From the NCBI GenBank assembly GCA_937892215.1, contig CALAVE010000067.1, positions 1 to 16,420 on the forward strand: a DNA stretch of 16,420 nt. Reading direction: 5' to 3'. The notes beneath the pieces were generated by a model, which worked only from the letters and a program-made list of their open reading frames with translations, had not been told where the DNA came from and searched no databases. The translations under genes and the position numbers were made by a program. The DNA is from an uncultured Porphyromonadaceae bacterium. Lineage in GTDB: Bacteria > Bacteroidota > Bacteroidia > Bacteroidales > Muribaculaceae. Every line of letters starts with the position of its first letter. Position 1 is the first letter of the stretch. Positions 7,346 to 14,547 of the stretch are shown piece by piece.

Positions 7346-9043
7346 TTAGAACGGTAGTTCGTCGGACTTGTTGTTTTGCTGCTTGATGCGAAGTTGATTG
7401 ATATACGCCAGTTCTTCCATCGCATAGTCGGCATTTTCAGGCTCGTTAAGCATCTGGGTGAGTGCGTCTTCGGCCTCATTGAGCATGTTGAACTCAATCT
7501 GCGCGTAGATGCGGCGTCGCCTCAGAAAATTCACAAAGTGGATGATATGCTCTGGGATGTCTTCGTTTTCCTCGTCATCGGGATTATTGAGGTTGATGTT
7601 GTACTCGTGCTTCACTTCTTCCATAATGCCGTCGATGGCACTGAACGTGCGCACGTCGGCCGAGTTGGCCATAGCATTGACGATGGCCGTGGCAAAACGG
7701 ATTTTTCCGGTGCCGCTCACTAAATTCAGATAGAAGAATGCCTTTTCGTAGTTCTTGAGCACGGAGTAGCAGAACCCCACGTAGTAGCAAATCTCGGAGA
7801 AGTTGTAGCGTTGTGCCTCGTTGTATTCGAATACTTCGCTGCGCATCGAGTTGTAAGCGTTTTCAAAGTGGAGCAGGGCCTGATAATAGCGCTCGTTGCG
7901 TAAGTGCATCTGGCCCCAGTAGAGGTTGTAGGCCACGTTGGTCTGCCAGATTTCAGCCAGTAGGCGCTGGTCGTTGCTCAGTTCGCTGTATTTGCCGTCC
8001 CTGATTTTAATTTTCGCATCTTCCCACATGTACTCAAATTCCTGATTCCTTTGCTTCTCGGAGGCGGTACTGTACTGGACCAGGAACGATATGGTGAGCG
8101 GGCGGTTGGCGTGGCTCTCAAGCGTGTTGGCGCGGCTCACTTCTTGTGGAATCAATGTGGCCGTCACGCGGAAAAACACAGAATTGCTCGTTTCGCCCTC
8201 GGCCTTGAGATGAATGGTGATTGTGCGCTCAGGGTCATTGGTTAGGTTGTTCTTGTAATTTACGATTAGCATAGCGGCATCAGCGACGAATCGCGCTTTG
8301 CCATCGGTTACTGAAATCAGGCACGACTGCAACTCGGTCTCGCTAATGGCCTTATGCCCGGCCGTCTTGCTCACCACATCGCCGGCAATGGTGCTCATGG
8401 TCGTGTATTCAATGCCGTCGGTAGGGAAAAGTTTACTTATTACCTCACCCAGAGTTAGTTTGCTCTCAGTGTCGGCATCGGCTGCAGCGGGGGCATTGAC
8501 CTGATGAGTCAATTCCTGTTTGCGAATCAGGTACAGTTCGCGCGCGTCTTGAGCGAATCGGTGCTCAGGATCGAGTGGACCGCCTTCCTCCTTGTCGCGC
8601 TCACGGATTTTCTTGTATTCGTCGATGAAGTCGCGCTGCACCTGGAAGCAGGCCTTGAGCAGGTTCACAAAGTGCTCCTGCAGGTTGTCACAGAAGAACG
8701 AGATGTGGAGCGAAAGGGTGTTTTCTTCCTCGTTGCCGTTGTAGAAAAAACGGTGAAACAGGCTGCCACCGTTGAAGCGGTTGCAGTTGAGCCGCATCAG
8801 TTCTATCTCCTCGGCAGGCACTGAAAAGCAGTTGGGATATGTGATTTCGACCCCAATTTCGTTGTAGAATGCTGCCACGAAGTTACCGCTCTGAAAGTCA
8901 AAGTAGTACCGTTTCACATGGTTCTCTTCGTCTTCAGTGAGGTTGTAGGTGCAGTTGAGTTTCTTGAGCATGTCTCTCAACTCCAGCTCAACGTTGATTT
9001 TGCCTGTAGCGGCGGCTCTGATATGTCGTAGGAAATTAAGCAT
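7346..9043 (-). CDS. Cytoplasmic TPR-containing protein, function unknown
   Basis: This 565-residue protein has no signal peptide or membrane segment. Residues 1-150 form an alpha/beta region, including a stretch around LMRLNCNRFNGGSLFHRFFYNG followed by amphipathic helices. It reminds me of YbjN/CesT-type chaperone folds, but that is a weak inference. A linker rich in Ala and Asp lies near residue 190, and a second alpha/beta module follows to about residue 340. From about residue 355 to 470 there are helical hairpins of the tetratricopeptide type (NVAYNLYWGQMHLRNERYYQALLHFENAY, then ICYYVGFCYSVLKNYEKAFFYLNLV, split here only as example helices). The C-terminus is acidic. The gene starts two bases after the stop of the DUF1893 gene, so translation is probably coupled. 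A role as scaffold or adaptor is likely, but the partner is unknown. Confidence 0.8.
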   Translation of the reverse strand: MLNFLRHIRAAATGKINVELELRDMLKKLNCTYNLTEDEENHVKRYYFDFQSGNFVAAFYNEIGVEITYPNCFSVPAEEIELMRLNCNRFNGGSLFHRFFYNGNEEENTLSLHISFFCDNLQEHFVNLLKACFQVQRDFIDEYKKIRERDKEEGGPLDPEHRFAQDARELYLIRKQELTHQVNAPAAADADTESKLTLGEVISKLFPTDGIEYTTMSTIAGDVVSKTAGHKAISETELQSCLISVTDGKARFVADAAMLIVNYKNNLTNDPERTITIHLKAEGETSNSVFFRVTATLIPQEVSRANTLESHANRPLTISFLVQYSTASEKQRNQEFEYMWEDAKIKIRDGKYSELSNDQRLLAEIWQTNVAYNLYWGQMHLRNERYYQALLHFENAYNSMRSEVFEYNEAQRYNFSEICYYVGFCYSVLKNYEKAFFYLNLVSGTGKIRFATAIVNAMANSADVRTFSAIDGIMEEVKHEYNINLNNPDDEENEDIPEHIIHFVNFLRRRRIYAQIEFNMLNEAEDALTQMLNEPENADYAMEELAYINQLRIKQQNNKSDELPF

Positions 9044-9045
9044 TA

Positions 9046-9471
9046 TTATGTGTTCTTGTTGGAGTTCTGTGATATAAAACCTGTTATGAGTTCAAATGCC
9101 TCTTGTGGATCTTGTGCCTGTGAAGTGAGGCTCTCCACAGGGCAGATTCCGTTGCCTTGTCGGTTGATTATGTGCGGAACCAGTGTGTCGAAAGTGAATT
9201 TCACATCGCTCTTTTTCAGAAAACCGAGGGCTTTCTCGCTTAGCAGCAGTGTGTGGAACGCTGCCACTTCTCCCAGAATCATAAGCGAGGCAGCACCACG
9301 GCCCACCACCTTGTCGGCCACGGTTGCGCCGCGAAGAAGTTCCGGCTCTTCGGTGAGCAGGCGATAAAGGTCGGCCACTCCGCGACCGTAGCACTTGTGC
9401 ACGACGCCATCGGTGGCACGCAGCACCAGTGAGCAGTTTTCAGCAGTAAGTATGTGAATCAGTTCTTCCAT
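9046..9471 (-). CDS. DUF1893 domain protein (deaminase-like fold)
   Basis: This 141-residue protein matches what I know of the DUF1893 (TM1506-like) family. It has an N-terminal strand-turn region ending in GRGVADLYRLL, then ATVADKVVGRGAASLMILG, a C-terminal LVPHIINRQGNGICPVESL block and a helical tail. The family has a cytidine-deaminase-like fold but lacks the usual zinc-binding set, so catalysis is not established; ligand binding is possible. There is no signal peptide, so it is cytoplasmic. It lies 33 nt after the secreted-protein gene upstream and 2 nt before the TPR gene, inside one leftward operon. Family assignment is from memory of the conserved VVG-GAA and GICPVE blocks and would be easy to confirm by profile search. 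Confidence 0.82.
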   Translation of the reverse strand: MEELIHILTAENCSLVLRATDGVVHKCYGRGVADLYRLLTEEPELLRGATVADKVVGRGAASLMILGEVAAFHTLLLSEKALGFLKKSDVKFTFDTLVPHIINRQGNGICPVESLTSQAQDPQEAFELITGFISQNSNKNT

Positions 9472-9504
9472 GTTGTCGGTTCGGATTAAGTGAGATGCGA
9501 AGTG

Positions 9505-9993
9505 CTATTGTCCCACGGGTATGTCATATCCCAGCAGGCGGTAGGCTACCTGAAACGGCATGGCTTCCTTGCGTGGACGTGGCCCGCCGTGATAGTAAAA
9601 TAGCCTCTGTGTGTCCCATGAAGTGACCGATACCAGCCGTGTCTCTCCGGGTTTGAGATTTACCTCCACTGAATGTTCTTGAGTGTGAAGCGGCTCGCCC
9701 TGCATGGAGGTGTACTGGAACCTTAGCTTCACATGCGAAATGCGGTGCGAGGTATTGTTAGTGATGAAAAACGTCTCTTTTCGGTCGCTGGCACGTTTGC
9801 TGTAACCCTTGACGCTGATATCGTACTGCGAGAATCCGGCCGTGGGTGATTTCGCTGTGGTGTCGGGAATCATTTGCATGGGGGCACTCTCGGCCTTAAG
9901 GTGACTCTGCGTGGTGCGGGTGCGTGCGCTGAGCGAAAGGCTTAGCGCAACTGAAGAAATTAGTAATATTATTGCAATCGTGTGTTTCATCAT
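9505..9993 (-). CDS. Small secreted protein, beta-sandwich-like, unknown function
   Basis: This is a 162-residue exported protein. Residues 1-22 form a signal peptide (MMKHTIAIILLISSVALSLS core, Ala-Arg after it). A polar linker runs to about residue 50. The rest looks like one beta-sandwich of the FxLYD kind: YDISVKGYSKRASDRKETFF, then FITNNTSHRISHVKLRFQY, with alternating hydrophobic residues and a GETRLVSVTSWD strand near the end. Such domains are usually found in envelope proteins. The start overlaps the stop of the upstream gene as ATGATG (4 nt), so translation is coupled. The FxLYD resemblance is by eye and moderate. Confidence 0.78.
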   Translation of the reverse strand: MMKHTIAIILLISSVALSLSLSARTRTTQSHLKAESAPMQMIPDTTAKSPTAGFSQYDISVKGYSKRASDRKETFFITNNTSHRISHVKLRFQYTSMQGEPLHTQEHSVEVNLKPGETRLVSVTSWDTQRLFYYHGGPRPRKEAMPFQVAYRLLGYDIPVGQ

Positions 9994-10574
9994 AGGTAGC
10001 GTATTGAGGTGAATGGCTCGCCATTACCGTCGGTGGGGAACACTTTGTTGAAGCCAATGGGCAGTTTCTCTTCCTTTTTCTCCGGAATGACTGAAATGCC
10101 GCGGAACAGGGTTGGCAGGAACCGGCTGAAGTTCACTCTTACTTTAAGTTTCCAGTGTGGTGGGTCGAACGTGATGCTCGAGTGATCGGTGCTGAGGGTG
10201 GCCACGCACTCCAGCGGATGGTTCAGGATGTAGTGGTCCCGTTCGCTGAATAGCCACATCTGGAACTTGTTGCTTACCGGTGAAGGTGCTATGTAGCCAA
10301 TTACGGTACCGGGCAGCAACTCCAGATCGGGCGATTCCACCAGAAATACGCGGTAGCGTATGTTCCCTTCGCCATCGAATTTCTCAATGGCTATCGTCAT
10401 CTCCTCGTTAGGGTAGTACCACACGCCTTCAATGGGTTGCAGGTCGCTCATGCTGAGGCGCTCTTTCACTGTGGGCAAGTCAATGCCCGGCAGGAGGATG
10501 GATTGCTCAGGAACGGCGGCACTTATGCTTAGTGCCGAGCAGATGAGTGATATGTGGAAAATCAGCCGTTTCAT
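9990..10574 (-). CDS. Small secreted protein, unknown function
   Basis: This 194-residue protein begins with a signal peptide (MKRLIFHISLICSALSISA, cleavage likely after ISAA). The mature part starts with IDLPTVKERLSMSDLQPIEGVWYYPNEE and continues as a compact beta-rich domain (MTIAIEKFDGEGNIRYRVFLVES). The GVWYYPNEEMTIAIE stretch recalls lipocalin-like or 'extracellular gain-of-function' beta-barrel proteins, but I cannot assign a family. It lies 15 nt after the DUF3078 gene and overlaps the next gene by 4 nt, so it belongs to the five-gene operon. It is probably periplasmic. Confidence 0.78.
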   Translation of the reverse strand: MKRLIFHISLICSALSISAAVPEQSILLPGIDLPTVKERLSMSDLQPIEGVWYYPNEEMTIAIEKFDGEGNIRYRVFLVESPDLELLPGTVIGYIAPSPVSNKFQMWLFSERDHYILNHPLECVATLSTDHSSITFDPPHWKLKVRVNFSRFLPTLFRGISVIPEKKEEKLPIGFNKVFPTDGNGEPFTSIRYL

Positions 10575-10589
10575 CGTGTAATCGGGTGC

Positions 10590-11909
10590 TTAGATTGTGG
10601 CAAAACGGTAGGTGAGTCCGAAACTGAGCGACTCGCGGAACTGGAAGTAGTGCCACTTCTCGTCGCGTGGGTGATTGCGGTCGAAGCGCAGATGTGTGTA
10701 GATTTGTGTGCTCAGATGCCGAGTCACGTAGAAGTCGAACGTGTTCATCCAGTTGGCTTGGAGGTATTTGTAGTTGGTGAACACGTCGAACTGTGCCGAC
10801 CATGTGATGTAAGCGTTGAACTTCCATTTCAGGTTTCCGGTGATGCCGGAACCGAAGTCGTGCTTGAAGTGGTGCCCTTCTTCAATACCGAAATCGGTGG
10901 GGGAGATGTCGGTTATGTTACGGCTGTACTTCATGTTGTACGACAGTGGATTGATGGCAAGGCTGAATTTCTGGTCCTTCTCCTTGTTCTCGTGCGTGAA
11001 TGTCATACCAAGTCCCAGGTTAAGTTCCGCAGGTGCCAGGAAGGCCGCTTTCATCTCCATGGTGTTCTCTTTGTAGTTGGTGAAGAACTGCGTCTTAAAC
11101 TGGGCTGAAGCCGAGTAGTACCACTTTTTCACGGCTTTGAAACCGATTGTGGAGTTGAACTGGAAGTTGTCTTCGTTGAATGTTACTTTGCGATATTGGT
11201 CGTTGTGCGCCGTAACGAGTCCCAAGCGGTAGTGCAGCGTGTTGGTGAACGTCATGTTGGGGTGCACGTTGGTGTTTAGGTTGAAGTCCCATTTAATATC
11301 GGCCAGCACGCTCAGGTTGTTGTAGCCGCCTTGGTACCAGTTCTTGCTTATATAGGCCTGCGTGAAATGCAGCGAGCCGTCGAAGGAGTGGAGCCAATTA
11401 TGGATTTTCACCGGTTCATCCTTGATGGGAATTTCCACTGGTGGCGGTGGCACCACTTCCTGAATCTTGAATTTGCCGGTGGAGGGGTCTGCGTCGATGG
11501 CATATTGCTTGGGAGGCTCAGGGAGCAGGTCTTTGTTGAACGGAACGTTCTCAGGGTGCGCTATCGTGGCCTCTCTTCTGATTTGGCGACTGCGCTCCGT
11601 CTCCTGCATGGCATCGGTGAGCCATTGGTCGCCGGCGTTCAGAGTGAGCGCTCCGGCCGTGTCTTTTTTTGCGCAACCGGTGCATGGGGCGTTATCGCCG
11701 TCGAAGATAAGGGGCATCTGAAGCATTGTGGCTTCCACTGAGCCGGAATCCGGTGTGAGCGTGGCCCAGTCGCTGAGAACAGAGGGGGTGACGTTCATCG
11801 TCAGAGCCTGCTTGCGTGGCGGAACATAACGCTTGGTTATTGCTCCGCCCTGGAAAGCGAGCAATGTGATGCAGATGGTGAATATACTTGTAAAAACCCT
11901 TTTTTTCAT
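10590..11909 (-). CDS. DUF3078 outer-membrane beta-barrel protein
   Basis: This 439-residue protein matches the Bacteroidetes DUF3078 family. It has a signal peptide (MKKRVFTSIFTICITLLAFQ, cleaved after GGA) and then a long polar, Pro-rich region to about residue 165, including VVPPPPVEIPIKDEP. The C-terminal 270 residues are amphipathic beta-strands with many aromatic girdle residues: NWYQGGYNNLSVLADIKW, HYRLGLV, KWYYSASAQFKTQFF. It ends with SLSFGLTYRFATI, a typical outer-membrane C-terminus. It is thus an outer-membrane barrel of unknown cargo. It is the first gene after a strong promoter and heads the operon with two secreted proteins, a DUF1893 protein and a TPR protein. A CTGC pair lies at about residue 96 (CTGCAKKDT), which could form a disulfide. 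Confidence 0.87.
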   Translation of the reverse strand: MKKRVFTSIFTICITLLAFQGGAITKRYVPPRKQALTMNVTPSVLSDWATLTPDSGSVEATMLQMPLIFDGDNAPCTGCAKKDTAGALTLNAGDQWLTDAMQETERSRQIRREATIAHPENVPFNKDLLPEPPKQYAIDADPSTGKFKIQEVVPPPPVEIPIKDEPVKIHNWLHSFDGSLHFTQAYISKNWYQGGYNNLSVLADIKWDFNLNTNVHPNMTFTNTLHYRLGLVTAHNDQYRKVTFNEDNFQFNSTIGFKAVKKWYYSASAQFKTQFFTNYKENTMEMKAAFLAPAELNLGLGMTFTHENKEKDQKFSLAINPLSYNMKYSRNITDISPTDFGIEEGHHFKHDFGSGITGNLKWKFNAYITWSAQFDVFTNYKYLQANWMNTFDFYVTRHLSTQIYTHLRFDRNHPRDEKWHYFQFRESLSFGLTYRFATI

Positions 11910-11941
11910 AACCTTGAATGTGTTTTAATTGTGATTAACTG

Positions 11942-11973
11942 CAAAATTACTGATAAAAGCGGCAAATTGCAAA
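11942..11973 (-). promoter_or_regulatory. Promoter for the five-gene envelope operon
   Basis: On the minus strand, TTTG (11973-11970) is followed after exactly 20 nt by TAATTTTG (11949-11942), a full match to TAnnTTTG. The predicted start near 11935 gives a leader of about 26 nt to the ATG at 11909. No other promoter of this quality is visible inside the operon. Confidence 0.68.
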
Positions 11974-12103
11974 TTAATGTCTCACAACTTTGCTGCGCCC
12001 AAACCTCCATTTAGGCCGCTTCTGGCAGATGCCTGCCGATTTACCGCAACTTTTCTGAAATCATTAGTTTGAATCGATATGGATGGGATATCACTTTTTT
12101 TAT

Positions 12104-12111
12104 TAATTTTG
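12104..12111 (+). promoter_or_regulatory. Likely -7 element for the ZIP transporter
   Basis: TAATTTTG fits the -7 consensus. No good TTTG is found 19-21 nt upstream (the nearest TTTG at 12068-12071 is too far), so the -33 part is weak. A start near 12118 would put the alternative ATG at 12079 upstream of the transcript, supporting translation from 12133. Confidence 0.45.
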
Positions 12112-12132
12112 CGCCAAAAGAAGTTACTGACT

Positions 12133-12912
12133 ATGGACGGACTGACGCTTGCTTTAACAATTCCCTTTGCAGGCACGGTGCTGGGTGCCGCGTTTGTGTT
12201 TCTCATGCGCGATAAGATGAGTGGCAATCTTCAGCGCTCGCTGCTTGGTTTTGCCTCTGGTGTGATGGTGGCTGCCGCTGTGTGGTCGCTACTGATACCA
12301 AGCATTGAGATGGCGGGTGGCGATGGCTTTGCCTCGGTTGTCCCGGCGGCCGGTGGTTTGCTGGCCGGCATGGGATTCCTCTACCTGATTGACGTGATTA
12401 TTCCTCACCTGCATCCGGGCGAGGGAACGCCCGAAGGCCCGCGCAGCCATCTCTCGCGCACATCTATGCTGGCACTTGCCGTCACCATTCATAACATTCC
12501 TGAAGGTATGGCCGTGGGCGTGGTGGTAGCGTCTATGATTCAGGGCGGAGCCAGCATCACAGCGGCCAGTGCGCTTGCCGTGTCGCTGGGTATCGCCATC
12601 CAAAATATCCCCGAGGGCGCAATAATCTCTATGCCGCTACGGGCTGAAGGCAATAGCCGCATGAAAGCGTTCGCCATCGGAGCCCTCAGCGGGCTGGTAG
12701 AGCCTATAGGTAGTATCACCATCATCCTGCTGGCCTCCACGCTTGCGCCCATGTTACCGTTTCTGCTGGCATTTGCTGCCGGCTCGATGCTCTATGTGGT
12801 GGTTGAGGAACTTATACCCGAGGCATCGCAGGGTGAGCATAGCAACCTCGGTACTGTGGGATTTGCAGTGGGATTTGTGCTGATGATGGTGCTCGACGTG
12901 GTGCTGGGGTAG
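12133..12912 (+). CDS. ZIP family metal transporter, GufA type
   Basis: This 259-residue integral inner-membrane transporter of the ZIP family imports divalent metals such as zinc down their gradient. About eight hydrophobic segments are visible, with a short charged loop of His and Glu between the third and fourth (PHLHPGEGTPEG). The metal-site motifs are HNIPEG (H120-G125, fourth segment) and QNIPEG (Q157-G162, fifth segment). The Gln in the second motif is what I recall for the GufA subgroup, as opposed to HNIPEG in classic ZupT. The YVVVEELIPEA block near the C-terminus is also conserved. The start was set at 12133 because the signal MDGLTLALTIPFAG begins the first membrane segment and because the promoter lies between 12079 and 12133. 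The next gene starts 20 nt downstream, so an operon is likely. Confidence 0.9.
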   Translation: MDGLTLALTIPFAGTVLGAAFVFLMRDKMSGNLQRSLLGFASGVMVAAAVWSLLIPSIEMAGGDGFASVVPAAGGLLAGMGFLYLIDVIIPHLHPGEGTPEGPRSHLSRTSMLALAVTIHNIPEGMAVGVVVASMIQGGASITAASALAVSLGIAIQNIPEGAIISMPLRAEGNSRMKAFAIGALSGLVEPIGSITIILLASTLAPMLPFLLAFAAGSMLYVVVEELIPEASQGEHSNLGTVGFAVGFVLMMVLDVVLG

Positions 12913-12932
12913 GGCGCTTAAAAATGGAGACT

Positions 12933-13235
12933 ATGAGAAAAGTGAAGATAACAGCAGTAAGACAGACGGTCTATCGTGACTTGATGGCCGAATATGAGAA
13001 CCCGATTGAGCACGCTTGTGACGTGTGCCAAGGGCAAACGTGGATTTCAGTTGGTGGCCGGTGCCCCGAGGGTTTGTGTGAGTCGGCCTGGGAATCGATG
13101 CGCCGCTTTGTGGAGGCTCTTGCCCGCGGCGAAGGAAATTTCTTCGATGGCTGGATGCGTAACCCCCTCAGTGCCATGATAAGTTGCAACGACGGCTTCC
13201 GTCCGGTAAGTTTTTACATTGAAGCCATCCCGTAG
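12933..13235 (+). CDS. TIGR04076 family protein
   Basis: This 100-residue cytoplasmic protein matches the TIGR04076 family by its pattern: MRKVKITAVRQTVYRDL at the start, YENP, a CDVCQGQ segment, GGRCPEGLCESAWESMRRFV, a GWM motif and CNDGFRPVSFYIE at the end. It contains several Cys residues (CDVC, CPEGLC, SCND), so metal or redox chemistry is possible, but the family has no known function. An in-frame ATG at 12924 would add three residues; 12933 better fits the family start and is preceded by GGAGA. The gene lies between the ZIP transporter and the NUC1 lipoprotein with very short gaps, so the three are probably co-transcribed. Confidence 0.85.
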   Translation: MRKVKITAVRQTVYRDLMAEYENPIEHACDVCQGQTWISVGGRCPEGLCESAWESMRRFVEALARGEGNFFDGWMRNPLSAMISCNDGFRPVSFYIEAIP

Positions 13236-13239
13236 CGAT

Positions 13240-14094
13240 ATGACACGAAAAGCAATCACTGCATTTTACGCGGCCTTGCTCCTTGCCATGAGCATGGGGC
13301 TGGGGGCGTGTCGCGGATGTTCGCATAGTGCCGGGGCAAAGGGAAATAATGGCGACTCAGTCAGGGTGACGCGCGTTCAGCCCGCCAACGGCAGGTCGGT
13401 GGCAACTGATTTCTCCGGTGTCGGCATGGTGGCTCCTATAGATGGCCTGTCTGAACAAAGGTTGATACGGAAGTCGTATGTGGTGTCGTATAACAAGGCG
13501 ACGCGTTGCCCTAACTGGGTGGCATGGAGGCTCACACGGGAGCATACCGACGGTAAAGTGGGGCGTATGGGCAATGCATTCCATGAAGACAAGGAGGTAC
13601 CCGGGCCGCGTGCCCTGAACACCGATTATAAGGGTAGTGGCTATTCGCGTGGGCACATGTGTCCGGCCGGGGACAACAAGTGGGACCACGACGCAATGTA
13701 CGACACATTCCTGTTTACTAACATTTGTCCACAGAATTCTGGCCTAAACAGTGGTGTGTGGAATCAGATTGAGATTTCGTGCCGCCGCTGGGCGCGGCGC
13801 TATGGCGATGTGTACATTATTACCGGCCCTATGTTTTTCCGGAGTAGGGAATTGCAGTTCGTGGGGGAGAATAGGGTGGCAGTGCCCGACGCATTCTTCA
13901 AAGTGGTGCTATGCCTCAATCCTCCCAAAGCCATAGGCTACATTTGCCGTAACACCGACGGGCAACGTCGTAAGGATTTGTACGTCAATACCCTAAACGA
14001 GATGGAACGTCTGACCGGATACAAGTTCTTTCCGGAACTTGACTCCGAAGTGCGTGAAATCGTGCAGGACACGGCCGACCCCGACGCATGGTGA
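13240..14094 (+). CDS. Lipoprotein DNA/RNA non-specific endonuclease (NUC1 family)
   Basis: This 284-residue protein is a lipid-anchored nuclease. The start at 13240 lies 4 nt after the previous stop and gives a lipoprotein signal with lipobox LGAC (Cys24); an ATG at 13219 would overlap the previous gene and add seven residues. After a short linker the NUC1 fold begins near residue 65. The catalytic region reads GYSRGHMCPAGDNKWD, with His139 as general base. The usual DRGH has Ser in place of Asp here, a variant I believe occurs in Bacteroidetes. The metal-binding region follows as FTNICPQNSGLNSGVWNQIE. The enzyme cleaves DNA and RNA without sequence specificity and should face the periplasm or the outside, consistent with nucleic-acid scavenging. 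It is the second exported nuclease in the window. Confidence 0.9.
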   Translation: MTRKAITAFYAALLLAMSMGLGACRGCSHSAGAKGNNGDSVRVTRVQPANGRSVATDFSGVGMVAPIDGLSEQRLIRKSYVVSYNKATRCPNWVAWRLTREHTDGKVGRMGNAFHEDKEVPGPRALNTDYKGSGYSRGHMCPAGDNKWDHDAMYDTFLFTNICPQNSGLNSGVWNQIEISCRRWARRYGDVYIITGPMFFRSRELQFVGENRVAVPDAFFKVVLCLNPPKAIGYICRNTDGQRRKDLYVNTLNEMERLTGYKFFPELDSEVREIVQDTADPDAW

Positions 14095-14185
14095 CTACGC
14101 CCAGAGGCACTGCAGCCGTTTATCCCGAAAAATCGCTAGCAAAATCCTCAAAAAAATCTTTTGGCGCACATTTTTTCAAAAAAAC

Positions 14186-14216
14186 TTGCAAATTTCATCA
14201 ACTCGCCGTAACTTTG
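14186..14216 (+). promoter_or_regulatory. Promoter for tRNA-Pro
   Basis: TTG at 14186-14188 is followed after 20 nt by TAACTTTG (14209-14216), a full -7 match. The predicted start near 14223 gives a 5' leader of about 34 nt to be trimmed from the tRNA. Confidence 0.65.
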
Positions 14217-14256
14217 CATCGCTTTAAGGGGGTAACACCCTGCCAAGGCAACAGTT

Positions 14257-14331
14257 CGGGATGTAGCTCAGTCCGGTTAGAGTATACGTCTGGGGGGCGT
14301 GGGGTCGCTAGTTCGAATCTAGTCATCCCGA
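14257..14331 (+). tRNA. tRNA-Pro, anticodon GGG
   Basis: A full cloverleaf can be drawn by hand. The acceptor stem is CGGGATG (14257-14263) with CATCCCG (14324-14330) and discriminator A. The D-arm is GCTC/GAGT around AGTCCGGTTA. The anticodon arm is TACGT, loop CTGGGGG with anticodon GGG (14292-14294), and GCGTG. The variable loop is GGGTC, and the T-arm is GCTAG, loop TTCGAAT, CTAGT. Four stem positions are G-T wobbles, more than is usual. No CCA is encoded, as expected in this phylum. It decodes CCC and CCU proline codons. A tyrosine integrase starts about 215 nt downstream, so its 3' half is the likely attachment site of a mobile element. Confidence 0.95.
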
Positions 14332-14343
14332 CTGAAAAGAAAG

Positions 14344-14391
14344 AACGCTGATAATCAAGGTAATTTACCTGATAATCAGCGTTTTTCTTTT
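14344..14391 (+). terminator. Intrinsic terminator after tRNA-Pro
   Basis: AACGCTGATAATCA (14344-14357) pairs with GATAATCAGCGTT (14371-14383) with one A-A mismatch and one bulge. An inner AGGT/ACCT stem closes the loop. The hairpin is followed by TTTTTCTTTT. It should end the tRNA transcript and insulates the integrase promoter from it. Confidence 0.85.
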
Positions 14392-14405
14392 GTCTTAAAA
14401 GACTA

Positions 14406-14434
14406 TTTGAGGTCAAAAAAAAATCGCAATTTTG
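14406..14434 (+). promoter_or_regulatory. Possible integrase promoter
   Basis: TTTG (14406-14409) lies 17 nt before CAATTTTG (14427-14434), which has the TTTG core but C instead of T at the first position. Spacing is shorter than in the other promoters of the window. If used, transcription would start near 14441 and the leader of about 107 nt would contain the four 12-bp repeats. Confidence 0.35.
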
Positions 14435-14472
14435 TAGCAAGTTGTTGCAACGTAATTCAAAATATTGCAGTT

Positions 14473-14520
14473 GACGAGCGACTAGACGAGCGACTAGACG
14501 AGCGACTGCACGAGCGACAA
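14473..14520 (+). repeat. Four 12-bp tandem repeats in the integrase leader
   Basis: Copies lie at 14473-14484 and 14485-14496 (both GACGAGCGACTA), 14497-14508 (last base G) and 14509-14520 (CACGAGCGACAA). The core ACGAGCGAC is intact in all four. The block lies between the possible promoter and the integrase ATG. The frame is open through it and would read as DERL repeats if translation began upstream at a TTG (14407), but no ATG supports that. It may be a protein-binding or RNA-structural element. Confidence 0.85.
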
Positions 14521-14547
14521 TTTGAAGCAAGTGCGTCAAATTTGACT

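Noticed and set aside
7320..7360. Terminator between the convergent lipoprotein and TPR genes.
   Set aside because: Only a 5-bp CACAC/GTGTG stem with a long loop and no T-run can be drawn.
9092..9394. Alternative minus-strand ORF inside the DUF1893 gene.
   Set aside because: Its Arg/Ser-rich composition is typical of an out-of-frame shadow, and the overlapping DUF1893 frame matches a known family.
14407..14547. N-terminal extension of the integrase from a TTG, adding DERL repeats.
   Set aside because: The extension starts at TTG within the likely promoter and lacks family similarity; the arm-binding domain begins normally at 14548.
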